This document shows positions 25,916 to 34,147 of a stretch of 53,298 nt of DNA, in pieces (positions within the stretch are counted from its first letter, which is position 1; each line of letters begins with the position of its first letter). The notes beneath the pieces are model-generated. The model searched no databases, was not told the origin of the DNA, and was given only the letters and a program-made list of their open reading frames with translations. Position numbers and translations under genes: made by a program. The DNA is from DASQEH01 sp038239485 (GTDB taxonomy: Bacteria > Actinomycetota > Actinomycetes > Propionibacteriales > Nocardioidaceae), in contig JBBSET010000022.1 of NCBI GenBank assembly GCA_038239485.1, positions 1 through 53,298 of the forward strand, written 5' to 3'.

Positions 25916-26761
25916 CTAGGGTCGCCGGCCGGCGTGCTCCGCATCCTGCGGATCGAACGTGAGAAGTCGCCGCAGCTCGACGGCTGCACCAGCAGCCGCG
26001 ACGCCTAGCTGACGCAGCCGGGAGACGGGCACGATTCGCTCTGGTCCCCAGAGATCTATCGCCGCGAACGGCCGGCCATTGCTCAGGACCACCGCAGACG
26101 CGCCGTTGGAGTAGGTGACATCCTCCCCGCGGCTCACTGCATACCCTTGCTCCCGTACGAGGTCCAGCTCGGCCCGGAGCTCCGCCAGGTCCGTCACCGT
26201 CGTGTCCGTCAGTCGCTGGAGCTGCGGGCCAAGCATCCCCAGAGCTTCGGCTGGCGGCAGAGCGGCGAGGACCGCCTTGCCCGGGGACGAGCCGTGCAGG
26301 GACAACGGCCGGCCCACCCAGTTCGGAGTCGCGAAGCGGGGTCCGTCAACCTGGTCGACGTACACGATCCCGAAGCGCTCCACATACGCGAGCGACGCCG
26401 TCACGCCGATCTCCGTCGCCAAGGCGGCGAGAAGTGGCCTCGCAAGGCGGGCCAGGGAGTCCACCGCCTGAACGCTCGAGAGCTCCAGGGCGCCGAAGGA
26501 GAGCAGGTAGCCGTTGCTCGGCCCGACGCGTTCGACCAGCCCGTTCGCCTGCAACGTCCAGAGCAACCGCCAAGCAGTAGGGCGCTCCAGGTCGCATCGA
26601 CGTGCCAGCGTGGCCAACTGGACCGGCGTGTCCGCCGCCGCCAGGGCACGCAGCAGCGATACGGCCCGGTCAACCGACTGCACTGTCTTGCTGCGCTGAG
26701 ACCGGCCTGGTTCCAGCTCGCCTGTTCTGACAGCTTCCGTTCCGCCGGCACTCGCTCTCAC
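25916..26761 (-). CDS. IclR-family transcriptional regulator
   Basis: A 281-residue IclR protein. The N-terminal winged helix is at about residues 23-80 (SVDRAVSLLRALAAADTPVQLATLARR, then PTAWRLLWTLQANGLV). The effector domain follows, with the family LHGSSPGKAVLAALP stretch and a C-terminal GASAVVLSNGRPFAAIDLWGP part. IclR proteins bind small organic acids or aromatics and control catabolic operons. It is divergent from the fused CoA-transferase, and a dyad lies between them. The likely target is that gene and itself. Confidence 0.9.
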   Translation of the reverse strand: MRASAGGTEAVRTGELEPGRSQRSKTVQSVDRAVSLLRALAAADTPVQLATLARRCDLERPTAWRLLWTLQANGLVERVGPSNGYLLSFGALELSSVQAVDSLARLARPLLAALATEIGVTASLAYVERFGIVYVDQVDGPRFATPNWVGRPLSLHGSSPGKAVLAALPPAEALGMLGPQLQRLTDTTVTDLAELRAELDLVREQGYAVSRGEDVTYSNGASAVVLSNGRPFAAIDLWGPERIVPVSRLRQLGVAAAGAAVELRRLLTFDPQDAEHAGRRP

Positions 26762-26831
26762 GGCTCACTCACTCCTGCTTCACCCCTCAGCCCCGATTGA
26801 CGATTTCATCCTGCACCGCTACGGTCTCGCA

Positions 26832-26846
26832 TTCGCATAGTGCGAA
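26832..26846. promoter_or_regulatory. IclR-operator candidate TTCGCA-TAG-TGCGAA
   Basis: A perfect 15-bp dyad with 3-base spacer lies 30 bases upstream of the CoA-transferase start (26876) and 71 bases from the IclR start. Size and place suit an IclR dimer site. Confidence 0.65.
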
Positions 26847-26875
26847 CGATGTGTCCACATTATGCAAGGAACGCC

Positions 26876-29377
26876 ATGACGGTCCACGATCCCCTGCCCG
26901 GACACCGCACACAGACGGCAAAGACCAACCAAGATCGACCCCCCCTCCACGGCATCCGTGTCGTCGATTTCGGGCAATGGATGGCGGGGCCGGCGGCCGC
27001 CATGCTCCTCGCCGACAACGGTGCCGAGGTTGTGCATATCGACCCGCCCGGGGGTCCTCGTTGGACGGCTCAAGCAGACGAGGTCCTCAACCACGGCAAG
27101 CGTCGAGTCCGCCTCGACCTGGAGGACCAAGCCGACCTCGCAGAGGCCACCAGGTTGGTCGGCTCCGCCGATGTCGTGGTCGAGAACTTTCGCCCAGGGA
27201 CGTTGACCCGGTTCGGCCTCGACTACGCGTCCGTTCAGTCGTCGCACCCAGGCCTGGTGTATCTGTCCCTTCCGGGCTTCGCCTCGACGGACGATGAGCA
27301 CCGCGACGTCTCCGCCTACGAGGGCGTCATCGCGGCGGCGGTCGGACAGTTTGCTGACATGGGGGTGAATCGAGTGCTGATGGGAGTCGAGGCATCGTAT
27401 TCCCCGCTGCCTTTGGGGTCGGCGTACGCCGCTGTGTTCGGGGCGATGGCGGTCACACTGGCGTTGCGAGCGAGGCTGCGACACGGCAGGGGCGACCACG
27501 TCGAGGTCCCGATCGCGTCCAGCCTCCTGGAAGCCTTGGCGTACAACTCGATGGACGTGCAGAATCTCCCCGATCGCTACCTGTCTCGCCGCGAGAAGGA
27601 GATCGCTCGCAGGCGCAGTCGCGCAGTGCCCATGGATCTGGACTACGAGGCCCTGCAAGATCTTCTGGACCCGTTCTACCGCACGTACTGGTGCTCAGAC
27701 GGCCGGCCGCTCTATCTCGTCGCAATATCCCACCGCGCACACCCGCGCCGCGTCCTCGATCTGTTGGGCATCTACGACGAGGCTGCCGATGCCGGGCTGC
27801 CCATGTTCGACCCCTATTTGTCCACCGAGGACTGGCCGCCAGGCGCCGACTGCACTCTCTACGCCCACCCCATCTCGGACGCCTGGGCCGCCTGGTTATC
27901 CTCGCGGATCGCCGAGGCGCTCTCCGCTCGCCCGGCCAGCGAATGGGAGGAGCTCTTCGCCGAGCATGCGATCCCCGCCGCAGCGCATCGGACCACCAAG
28001 GAGTGGATGGCGTCGGAACATGCGCTCGGATCCGGACTGGTCAGTGAGGCAGACCATCCTGAGCTGGGACAGACGAGGAGGATGGGCCCCGTCGCCTGGG
28101 TGGAGGACGTCGCCGGTCAAAACGCTGCTCTTCACCCCATGCGCGCAACAGATCCCCCGTCATCCACTGACGGATACGACGTGGGCTGGCTGTCCGGCGT
28201 CACCGTCGTCGACCTGACCAATGTCATCGCAGGCCCGACCATCGGCTCGACGCTTGCGCGCTTCGGCGCGCGCGTCATCAAGGTCGATCCGCCGCAACCG
28301 ACCTTCGACCCCTGGAACGCCGTCGTCTGCGGCCTTCACGCCAATCGCGGCAAAGAGAGCATTCTGCTCGACGCTCGCACCCAGGACGGGAAGTCGGCGC
28401 TCCACCGACTGCTCGCGAAAGCCGACGTCATCACGGTGAACGCGAGCAACAGGCAGCTCACTTCCCTGGGCCTGACCGCGTCCCAGCTTGCCGTGATCGC
28501 ACCCCGCGCAGTGCTGTGCCATCTCGACGCATGGAGCGGGCCGAGCGGCGGGCCATGGAGCGACCGCCCCGGATACGACGATCTCGTCCAGGCTGCGACC
28601 GGGATCATGTCCCGGTTCGGCGGGGGCCTGGCCACGCCAGAAGAACATGCGCACTTCGGCACCATCGACGTGCTCGGGGGTCTGTGCGGAGCCCTCTCGG
28701 CAGCCATCGCTCTGTACGTCCGCGACGACGCCGGCCGCGTCATGGTGGCGCGGACGTCGCTCGCGGCCGCAGGGCAGCTGATCCAAGCGCCTTTTGTCTA
28801 TGACCATGTCGGGCGGTCGGCGTGGAACGAGCCCGCGGGGCGAATGGTTCGAGGTGAAGGCCCGCTGTATCGCCTCTACCGGGCGGCCGACTCATGGATG
28901 TTCGTCGTGATCCCCGGGCGCGACGCGCTCGCCCGGCTGGGCTCGGTCGTCCACCACGACCTCAGCGGGCTGCCCGACAGCGAGCTCATCACGGCCCTCT
29001 CGCACACGTTCGAGGCCCTTCCCGCCGATCACTGGCGTCGGAAGCTGGCGGCGGTGGGGATCTCGGCGCAGCCACTCGAGACCCTGGCGCGGTTACGGAC
29101 AGCGCATACGCACCGCGGCTCCTCGCCCTGGCTGTCGTCCAGCTTCCTCTTCACCGAGATCGCCGACCACCCGGCAGGTCACGCCGTGACTCTCGTCGCG
29201 CCGATCGCAGTCAGACCTCGCCAGGCGGAGGTCAGGCTTCCGACTGATGCTCCCCAGTACGGCCGGCACACGCACCAGATCCTGGCCGAGGTCGGCTACG
29301 GTCACGCTGAGATCCGCGATCTCATCCTCTCCGGCGCTGCGGGCGAGGGATGGAGCGAGCCCTACCTGCCGAGCTGA
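26876..29377 (+). CDS. Tandem-fused class III (CaiB/BaiF) CoA-transferase
   Basis: An 833-residue protein made of two class III CoA-transferase halves. The N half begins with LHGIRVVDFGQWMAGPAAAMLLADNGAEVVHI, and the C half with LSGVTVVDLTNVIAGPTIGSTLARFGARVIKVDPP near residue 443. The family places a catalytic Asp in a short helix after a variable segment. The C half has it in TIDVLGGLCGAL near residue 597. In the N half the corresponding place reads LPLGSAYAAVFG, with Ser near residue 181. The ATG at 26876 with an AAGGA site is preferred. The likely reaction is transfer of CoA to a small carboxylic acid. The N half may be only structural. Confidence 0.87.
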   Translation: MTVHDPLPGHRTQTAKTNQDRPPLHGIRVVDFGQWMAGPAAAMLLADNGAEVVHIDPPGGPRWTAQADEVLNHGKRRVRLDLEDQADLAEATRLVGSADVVVENFRPGTLTRFGLDYASVQSSHPGLVYLSLPGFASTDDEHRDVSAYEGVIAAAVGQFADMGVNRVLMGVEASYSPLPLGSAYAAVFGAMAVTLALRARLRHGRGDHVEVPIASSLLEALAYNSMDVQNLPDRYLSRREKEIARRRSRAVPMDLDYEALQDLLDPFYRTYWCSDGRPLYLVAISHRAHPRRVLDLLGIYDEAADAGLPMFDPYLSTEDWPPGADCTLYAHPISDAWAAWLSSRIAEALSARPASEWEELFAEHAIPAAAHRTTKEWMASEHALGSGLVSEADHPELGQTRRMGPVAWVEDVAGQNAALHPMRATDPPSSTDGYDVGWLSGVTVVDLTNVIAGPTIGSTLARFGARVIKVDPPQPTFDPWNAVVCGLHANRGKESILLDARTQDGKSALHRLLAKADVITVNASNRQLTSLGLTASQLAVIAPRAVLCHLDAWSGPSGGPWSDRPGYDDLVQAATGIMSRFGGGLATPEEHAHFGTIDVLGGLCGALSAAIALYVRDDAGRVMVARTSLAAAGQLIQAPFVYDHVGRSAWNEPAGRMVRGEGPLYRLYRAADSWMFVVIPGRDALARLGSVVHHDLSGLPDSELITALSHTFEALPADHWRRKLAAVGISAQPLETLARLRTAHTHRGSSPWLSSSFLFTEIADHPAGHAVTLVAPIAVRPRQAEVRLPTDAPQYGRHTHQILAEVGYGHAEIRDLILSGAAGEGWSEPYLPS

Positions 29378-29439
29378 CATGGATACCGCCTGATCACGCA
29401 GCCTCCGTGCAAGCCGCTCCGGGAGCGGGTACGCGAAAT

Positions 29440-31224
29440 TCAGTCCGTCGTCAGTCGGTCCGGGGTGGCTCTGGAGCCCTGGGCGCCAGGGTCCACGGCA
29501 CCCGACTGGTCTGCGTCGTGCTCGGCGCGCGCTGCCGCACTGGCCGAGGTGGCCCGCAGCTCCACGTCAGGCATGAAGAGGAGCACCGCGAAGGCCACCA
29601 GCATGACGCCACCACCACAGAGCAGCACCAGGCTCATCGAGTCGGCGAAACCGACTTTGAACGGGTGCGCGAGAAGCGAGCTCATCCTGGTGATGATGGA
29701 GGAGTCGTTCTGCACCGCGGTGAAGATGCCGCCACCCTGGCCCGGGTGCTGCAACCCGGCCACCACCTGATCGTTGATAGGCGTATGCGGGATCTGACCC
29801 GTTGCGGCCGCCTTCTGAATGCCTGGGGCGGCGCTCTTGAAGGCGCTCGCGATGTTGGCGCCGAGGGTGCTGAACAGCAGCGAGAGGAAGACCGCAACGC
29901 CCAGTGTCCCGCCCAGCTGGCGGAAGAAGGTCGCCGAGCTGGTCGCGACCCCGATCTCGCTGGGGGGTACGGCGTTCTGCACGATGATCGTCAGCGGCTG
30001 CATGCACTGGCCGATGCCAAGACCGAGGAACAGCATGCCGACCATCACCCACAGCAGGCTGGTGTCGGCACCGATACGAGACAGCGCCAGCATGGCGAGC
30101 CCACCGAGCGCTGACCCGAAGATCGGGAAGATCCTGATCGCTCCTGTCCGCGAGGTGATCTGACCGACGATGATTCCGGCGCTCATCATCCCCACCACCA
30201 TCGGCAGCATCATCAGACCCGCCTTGGTCGGCGATGCGCCGTGGACGATCTGCATGTACTGCGGCAGGACCGTGATGGCACCGAACAGGCCGGCGCCCAC
30301 TACGACGCTGGCGGCTATCACCACCGCCGCCGCGCGCAGCCGGAAGATCCTCAGCGGAATGAGCGCATCGTCGCCCATCGCCCGCTCCACCATCAAGAAG
30401 CCGAGCACCCCGACCACACCGATGGCGTAGCAGACCATCGAGCGGCCGGACCCCCAGCCCCACTCGCGACCCTGCTCGGCCACGGTCAGCAGCGGAACCA
30501 GTGCGACGACCAGGCACACCGCGCCCCACCAGTCGATCCGCGCGTGACGTGGCACATGGTGCAGATGCAGGTTCCTCGTGACGACGTACAAGGCCAGCAC
30601 GCCGATGGGCACGTTGACGAGAAAGACCCACCGCCACCCGGTGATGCCCAGGATCGCGGCCTGACCCGCGAAAAGACCTCCGGCGACAGGACCCAGCACG
30701 CTCGAGGTCGCGAAGACGGCCATGAAGTAGCCGGTGTACTTCGCCCGCTCCCTCGGCGAGACGATGTCGCCGATGATCGCAAGCACCAGCGTGAAGAGGC
30801 CGCCGGCGCCGAGCCCCTGGATCGCGCGCAACACCGCGAGCATGTACATCGAGGTGGCGAACGAGCAGGCGGCCGAGCCGCAGATGAACAACGTGATGGC
30901 GAACAGGAAGAGCTTCTTGCGTCCGTACAGGTCACCGAGCTTGCCGTAGATCGGCGTGGTGATGGTGGAGGTGATCAGGTACGCCGTGGTGACCCAGGCC
31001 TGGATGGACAGTCCGTTGAGGTCGTCGGCGATCGTGCGGATCGCCGTACCGACGATCGACTGGTCGAGAGCCGCGAGGAACATGCCGAGCAGCAGACCGG
31101 AGAGGATCATCAGGATCTGGCGGTGTGAGTAGTCGCCCGATTGTTCCTCGCTCACGCCGATGGCCCCACTCGAAGCGAGGTCTCGCCGTGGTGTCGTCGT
31201 CAAGGGGTTCCGCCTCTGGCTCAT
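29440..31224 (-). CDS. DHA2-family (EmrB/QacA) MFS exporter with long C-terminal loop
   Basis: A 594-residue membrane protein. Motif A (GKLGDLYGRKK) is at residues 94-104. Helix 1 has LAALDQSIVGTAI, with the membrane Asp common in DHA2 members. An extended hydrophilic stretch near residues 480-540 lies before the last helix, and a polar tail follows. It is of 14-helix type, and export of hydrophobic or anionic compounds driven by protons is expected. It is on the same strand as the phosphatase/ABM/FAH/PEP-synthase block, with a 154-base gap, and may relieve toxicity of the substrate or an intermediate. The link to the pathway is inferred from position only. Confidence 0.87.
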   Translation of the reverse strand: MSQRRNPLTTTPRRDLASSGAIGVSEEQSGDYSHRQILMILSGLLLGMFLAALDQSIVGTAIRTIADDLNGLSIQAWVTTAYLITSTITTPIYGKLGDLYGRKKLFLFAITLFICGSAACSFATSMYMLAVLRAIQGLGAGGLFTLVLAIIGDIVSPRERAKYTGYFMAVFATSSVLGPVAGGLFAGQAAILGITGWRWVFLVNVPIGVLALYVVTRNLHLHHVPRHARIDWWGAVCLVVALVPLLTVAEQGREWGWGSGRSMVCYAIGVVGVLGFLMVERAMGDDALIPLRIFRLRAAAVVIAASVVVGAGLFGAITVLPQYMQIVHGASPTKAGLMMLPMVVGMMSAGIIVGQITSRTGAIRIFPIFGSALGGLAMLALSRIGADTSLLWVMVGMLFLGLGIGQCMQPLTIIVQNAVPPSEIGVATSSATFFRQLGGTLGVAVFLSLLFSTLGANIASAFKSAAPGIQKAAATGQIPHTPINDQVVAGLQHPGQGGGIFTAVQNDSSIITRMSSLLAHPFKVGFADSMSLVLLCGGGVMLVAFAVLLFMPDVELRATSASAAARAEHDADQSGAVDPGAQGSRATPDRLTTD

Positions 31225-31378
31225 GCCGGCTGCTCAGGTCGGGGGTGCCATGTCATTTTAGTCGGCGCCTCAGACCCGAAAGGCGCCCGGATATGTCAAT
31301 ATCTTGTCGGACACGGTTGACCGACCTCCAGGATGCGAATGTCGCGCTACCCCACCTGTTCGGGGTCCGGCGCTGTGG

Positions 31379-32047
31379 TCAGACGGCCAGCGGGTCGTAC
31401 GCCCGGATCGTCACCTCTGCCGACCGTCGGGAGATGATCTCGGCACCCGTCACGTAGGCCGGCTCGCCTGGATCTTCCCCGGTCGCACCGAGCAGAAGGC
31501 TCCTCAACACCGGTGAGTGGGTGACACCGACCACCAGCCGTCCCCGAAGCGGACCGGGATCGGCGATCGTCCGGATGAACCGGCCGATCCGGGCGCTGAG
31601 GTCCCTTGCCGTCTCGCCCGGCGGATCGTCGTGCCCCAGCCACCAACCGATCCGGTCGGACGACACGAAGAAGTCGCTCCACCACTCGTTCTCACGAGCC
31701 TGCTCGACCGACATTCCCGGTACCTGCTCGGCCAGCGACTCAGCGGAGCTGACCATGTTGACCCGGGTTCCCGCCACATACATGTCGGGGTTGCGCAACG
31801 CGAAGCTGTCGAGCGGCCCGCTGACGCGCTCGACGTCGCCGATCCCGCGGATGATCGCATCGGCGGTCTCCCGGGTGCGTCGCGTGCCGCCGAAAAGCAC
31901 GGACAGGGGGGCATCAGTCTGGCCTCCGATGGCCTTGCCCACGCGCTCGGCGTGCCCAAGACCGTCCTCGGTCACCGGGACGTCGCCTTGGTGGGAGGCG
32001 ACCTCCCCGTGCCGCAGGAGCAGAACACGGACCTCTGGCTCAGACAT
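31379..32047 (-). CDS. Histidine phosphatase-superfamily protein
   Basis: A 222-residue protein of the phosphoglycerate-mutase/histidine phosphatase superfamily. The catalytic RHGE is at residues 12-15. A conserved Arg-containing TRRTRETADAI follows, and a late THSPVLRSLL supplies the second active-site His. The start ATG at 32047 overlaps the preceding ABM gene by eight bases. It is in the same block as the split PEP-synthase-like kinase, so it may remove the phosphate added to the substrate (inference). Length is normal; it is cytoplasmic with no signal peptide. Confidence 0.82.
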   Translation of the reverse strand: MSEPEVRVLLLRHGEVASHQGDVPVTEDGLGHAERVGKAIGGQTDAPLSVLFGGTRRTRETADAIIRGIGDVERVSGPLDSFALRNPDMYVAGTRVNMVSSAESLAEQVPGMSVEQARENEWWSDFFVSSDRIGWWLGHDDPPGETARDLSARIGRFIRTIADPGPLRGRLVVGVTHSPVLRSLLLGATGEDPGEPAYVTGAEIISRRSAEVTIRAYDPLAV

Positions 32048-32333
32048 CGATCGTCTGATAAGTGCTCACGGAGCGCTCCTCGAGATACTCGAGGATGTAC
32101 CCGAAGACGTTCTCCTGGAAGTACGGCGTGGCCTTGTGCGTGTCGTAGCCGGCCTCGTCGACGTACTGCTCGTACAGCAAGAACGTCCGCGGATCTTGGG
32201 GTGACACCTGCGCCTGGTAGTAGAGGTTGCCCTCTTCCGCACGCGACAGCGGGGTCATCTTCCGGATGGTGTCCTCGACGCGCTTCTCCTCTCCTTCCTT
32301 CGCCTTCCATATCGCTGCCACGACAAATGCCAT
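32040..32333 (-). CDS. ABM-domain (YgiN-like) small monooxygenase-type protein
   Basis: A 97-residue dimeric alpha+beta-barrel protein. It opens with AFVVAAIWKAKEGEEKRVEDTIRKM and has the internal EEGNLYYQAQVSPQDPRTFLLYEQYVDEAGYDTHKAT segment typical of ABM-family proteins. Members include cofactor-free quinol monooxygenases such as YgiN and antibiotic-biosynthesis oxygenases. The ATG at 32333 follows a GGAG site at eight bases; an in-frame GTG is at 32339. Its 3' end overlaps the phosphatase by eight bases. It belongs to the leftward catabolic block. Confidence 0.85.
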   Translation of the reverse strand: MAFVVAAIWKAKEGEEKRVEDTIRKMTPLSRAEEGNLYYQAQVSPQDPRTFLLYEQYVDEAGYDTHKATPYFQENVFGYILEYLEERSVSTYQTIDV

Positions 32334-32384
32334 GATCACATCTCCTTCGTCAGTTCTGCGCTTCGGTGGTGGGCGGGCTCGTGC

Positions 32385-33221
32385 TCAGGTGGGTCTAGGC
32401 CCTACCCGGTTCCGTAGGACGCCGATCCCCTCGGCCTCCATCTCGATGACATCGCCGGGCTGCAGCCAGCGGTCCAGCTCCAGACCGGAGCCGCCAGTGG
32501 CGGTGCCTGAGCCGAACAGCTCCCCGGGTCGCAGGGTGAGGCCCTGCGAGGCGTAGGCGACCATGTCCTCGAAGCTGTGGTACATCTCGCTGGAGTTGTC
32601 GCCGCCCCAGCGCTCGCCGTTGATGCGCACACTCAGCTCGACGTCGTGGGCGTCGATCTCGTCCGCGGTCACGAGACTGGGGCCGAGAATGTTGGAGCCG
32701 TCCCAGTCCTTCGCCTTGCAGGGCCCCATCCCGATGGGTAGCTCGTGGCTCTGAACGTCACGTGCCGACATGTCGTTCCAGATCGTGTAACCGAAGATGT
32801 GGTCGAGCGCTTCACCGGCGGTGATGTCCTTGCCAGTCCTGCCGATCACTGCAGCCAGCTCCAGCTCGTGGTCGAGCTTCTGCGTGAATGCCGGCCACGG
32901 TATCTCGTCGCCTGGCCCGATCACCGTGTCCGGCAGGCCCTTGTAATAGGCAGGGATGGTGTACCACTCGCGCGGTATCGCCTGGCCGAGACCGGCGAAG
33001 GCGTTCTCGAGGTGACCCTCGAACGCAAGGAAGTCCCTCATGGTGCGCGGGCGCAGAGGCGCCAACAGTCGGGCTCCGGCCACTGCGCGACTGATGCCGA
33101 TGGGAGCCCCGGCCTCGATGAACGCCACCATGTCACCGTCGAAACCGACATCCACGATGTCGTCGCCGTCGAGGTAGCCCACCCTCGGATCGCCGAGGGC
33201 CTCATATGTCACGAACTTCAC
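32385..33221 (-). CDS. Fumarylacetoacetase-fold (FAH family) enzyme
   Basis: A 278-residue FAH-family protein with a GTG start at 33221 after a CGAGGGAG site. Metal-ligand Glu residues lie in KLDHELELA (E119, E121) and Asp in WNDMSARD (D150), the usual Mg2+/Mn2+ ligands. The family includes hydrolases of acylpyruvates, 4-oxalocrotonate decarboxylase-type enzymes and ureidoglycolate lyase-like proteins, which act on ring-cleavage or oxo-acid products. It stands 34 bases downstream of the ATP-grasp protein and shares its operon. The exact substrate cannot be assigned. Confidence 0.9.
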   Translation of the reverse strand: MKFVTYEALGDPRVGYLDGDDIVDVGFDGDMVAFIEAGAPIGISRAVAGARLLAPLRPRTMRDFLAFEGHLENAFAGLGQAIPREWYTIPAYYKGLPDTVIGPGDEIPWPAFTQKLDHELELAAVIGRTGKDITAGEALDHIFGYTIWNDMSARDVQSHELPIGMGPCKAKDWDGSNILGPSLVTADEIDAHDVELSVRINGERWGGDNSSEMYHSFEDMVAYASQGLTLRPGELFGSGTATGGSGLELDRWLQPGDVIEMEAEGIGVLRNRVGPRPT

Positions 33222-33255
33222 GCCGAGGCTCCCTCGACCGCCTGCAGAAAGGCCA

Positions 33256-34080
33256 TCACACCGTCGTGACGGGACGAGACTGGAGCATGTACAGGCCGCT
33301 GTCGTCGAAGGCCAACTCGATGTCCTGTGGACCACCGTTCAGGTCGGCGAGGTGAAGGCCGAGCTTGACGAGCTCGGCAAGCTCCGCCTCGCTCATGACC
33401 GGCTTGTCGACGACACGGGCCTTCTTGATCGTGCCCTTCTTGTCCAGCGAGTAGCAGTCCGGCGTGACTTCTCCGGACACCACGTGCTCACCCACGCCGA
33501 GCGCCGCCTCGACGACCAGTCGGTCCCGGCGCCCGGTGACCGGGTCCACGGTGAACATGACGCCGGCCTTCGTCGCATCGACCATGCGCTGCACGACGAC
33601 CGCCATCTGGATGTCGTCCAACGAGCCTTTGTGAAGCCGGTAGAACATGGCCCGCTCGCTGAAGAAGGACAACCAGCAGTCCACGACCCGGCTGATGACG
33701 CCATCGAACGTGTCGACGAACAAGTAGGTCTCCTGCTGCCCTGCGTACGACGCGTCGTCACCGTCCTCGGCGCAGGCCGACGACCGCACCGCGACCGAGC
33801 CCGCGGGCAGATCGTCGTACAGCTCTTTGATCAGCTCCCGCGGCGGTCGGGTTGCCGCGACTACGTCGCGAGCGGCGTCGATGTTCTGGTCCTGGATGTG
33901 GCGCAACAGCGTCTCGGCGTCCACGGCCTCGGCGAACGCCCGCGAGGTGATCACGAATCCGGGCGGAACGGGAAGCCCGTTGTGGGTCATCGAGGCGAGA
34001 CTTGCGCCCTTGCCGCCGGCAAGCTTCACATCACGGCAGCGGTCGTCCTCGAATCCCAGCACCAAAGGGGAACCGGTCAT
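33256..34080 (-). CDS. PEP synthase-like ATP-grasp domain protein (split pyruvate-binding subunit)
   Basis: A 274-residue stand-alone ATP-binding domain of the PEP synthase/pyruvate phosphate dikinase family. The Gly-rich loop LAGGKGASLASMTHNGLPVPPGF is near residues 20-43, the Arg/Ser motif SVAVRSSACAEDGDDASYAGQQE is near residues 94-116, and the C-terminus reads IELAFDDSGLYMLQSRPVT. The ATG at 34080 follows GGGAGG. It lacks the phosphohistidine and barrel domains, which lie in the protein just upstream (67 bases away). Split enzymes of this type phosphorylate alcohols or phenols: phenylphosphate synthase in phenol degraders, and CreH/CreI in p-cresol-degrading Corynebacterium (from memory). 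Confidence 0.88.
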   Translation of the reverse strand: MTGSPLVLGFEDDRCRDVKLAGGKGASLASMTHNGLPVPPGFVITSRAFAEAVDAETLLRHIQDQNIDAARDVVAATRPPRELIKELYDDLPAGSVAVRSSACAEDGDDASYAGQQETYLFVDTFDGVISRVVDCWLSFFSERAMFYRLHKGSLDDIQMAVVVQRMVDATKAGVMFTVDPVTGRRDRLVVEAALGVGEHVVSGEVTPDCYSLDKKGTIKKARVVDKPVMSEAELAELVKLGLHLADLNGGPQDIELAFDDSGLYMLQSRPVTTV

Positions 34081-34147
34081 GTCCCACCTCCCCTCAGGCG
34101 GGCTCCGAACAATGCGCCGTGCTCAAGCATCAGCGTGCGTTCCGGTG

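Noticed and set aside
25612..25989. Minus frame with a plausible short segment between the monooxygenase and IclR genes
   Set aside because: It extends into the IclR gene and matches no family I know.
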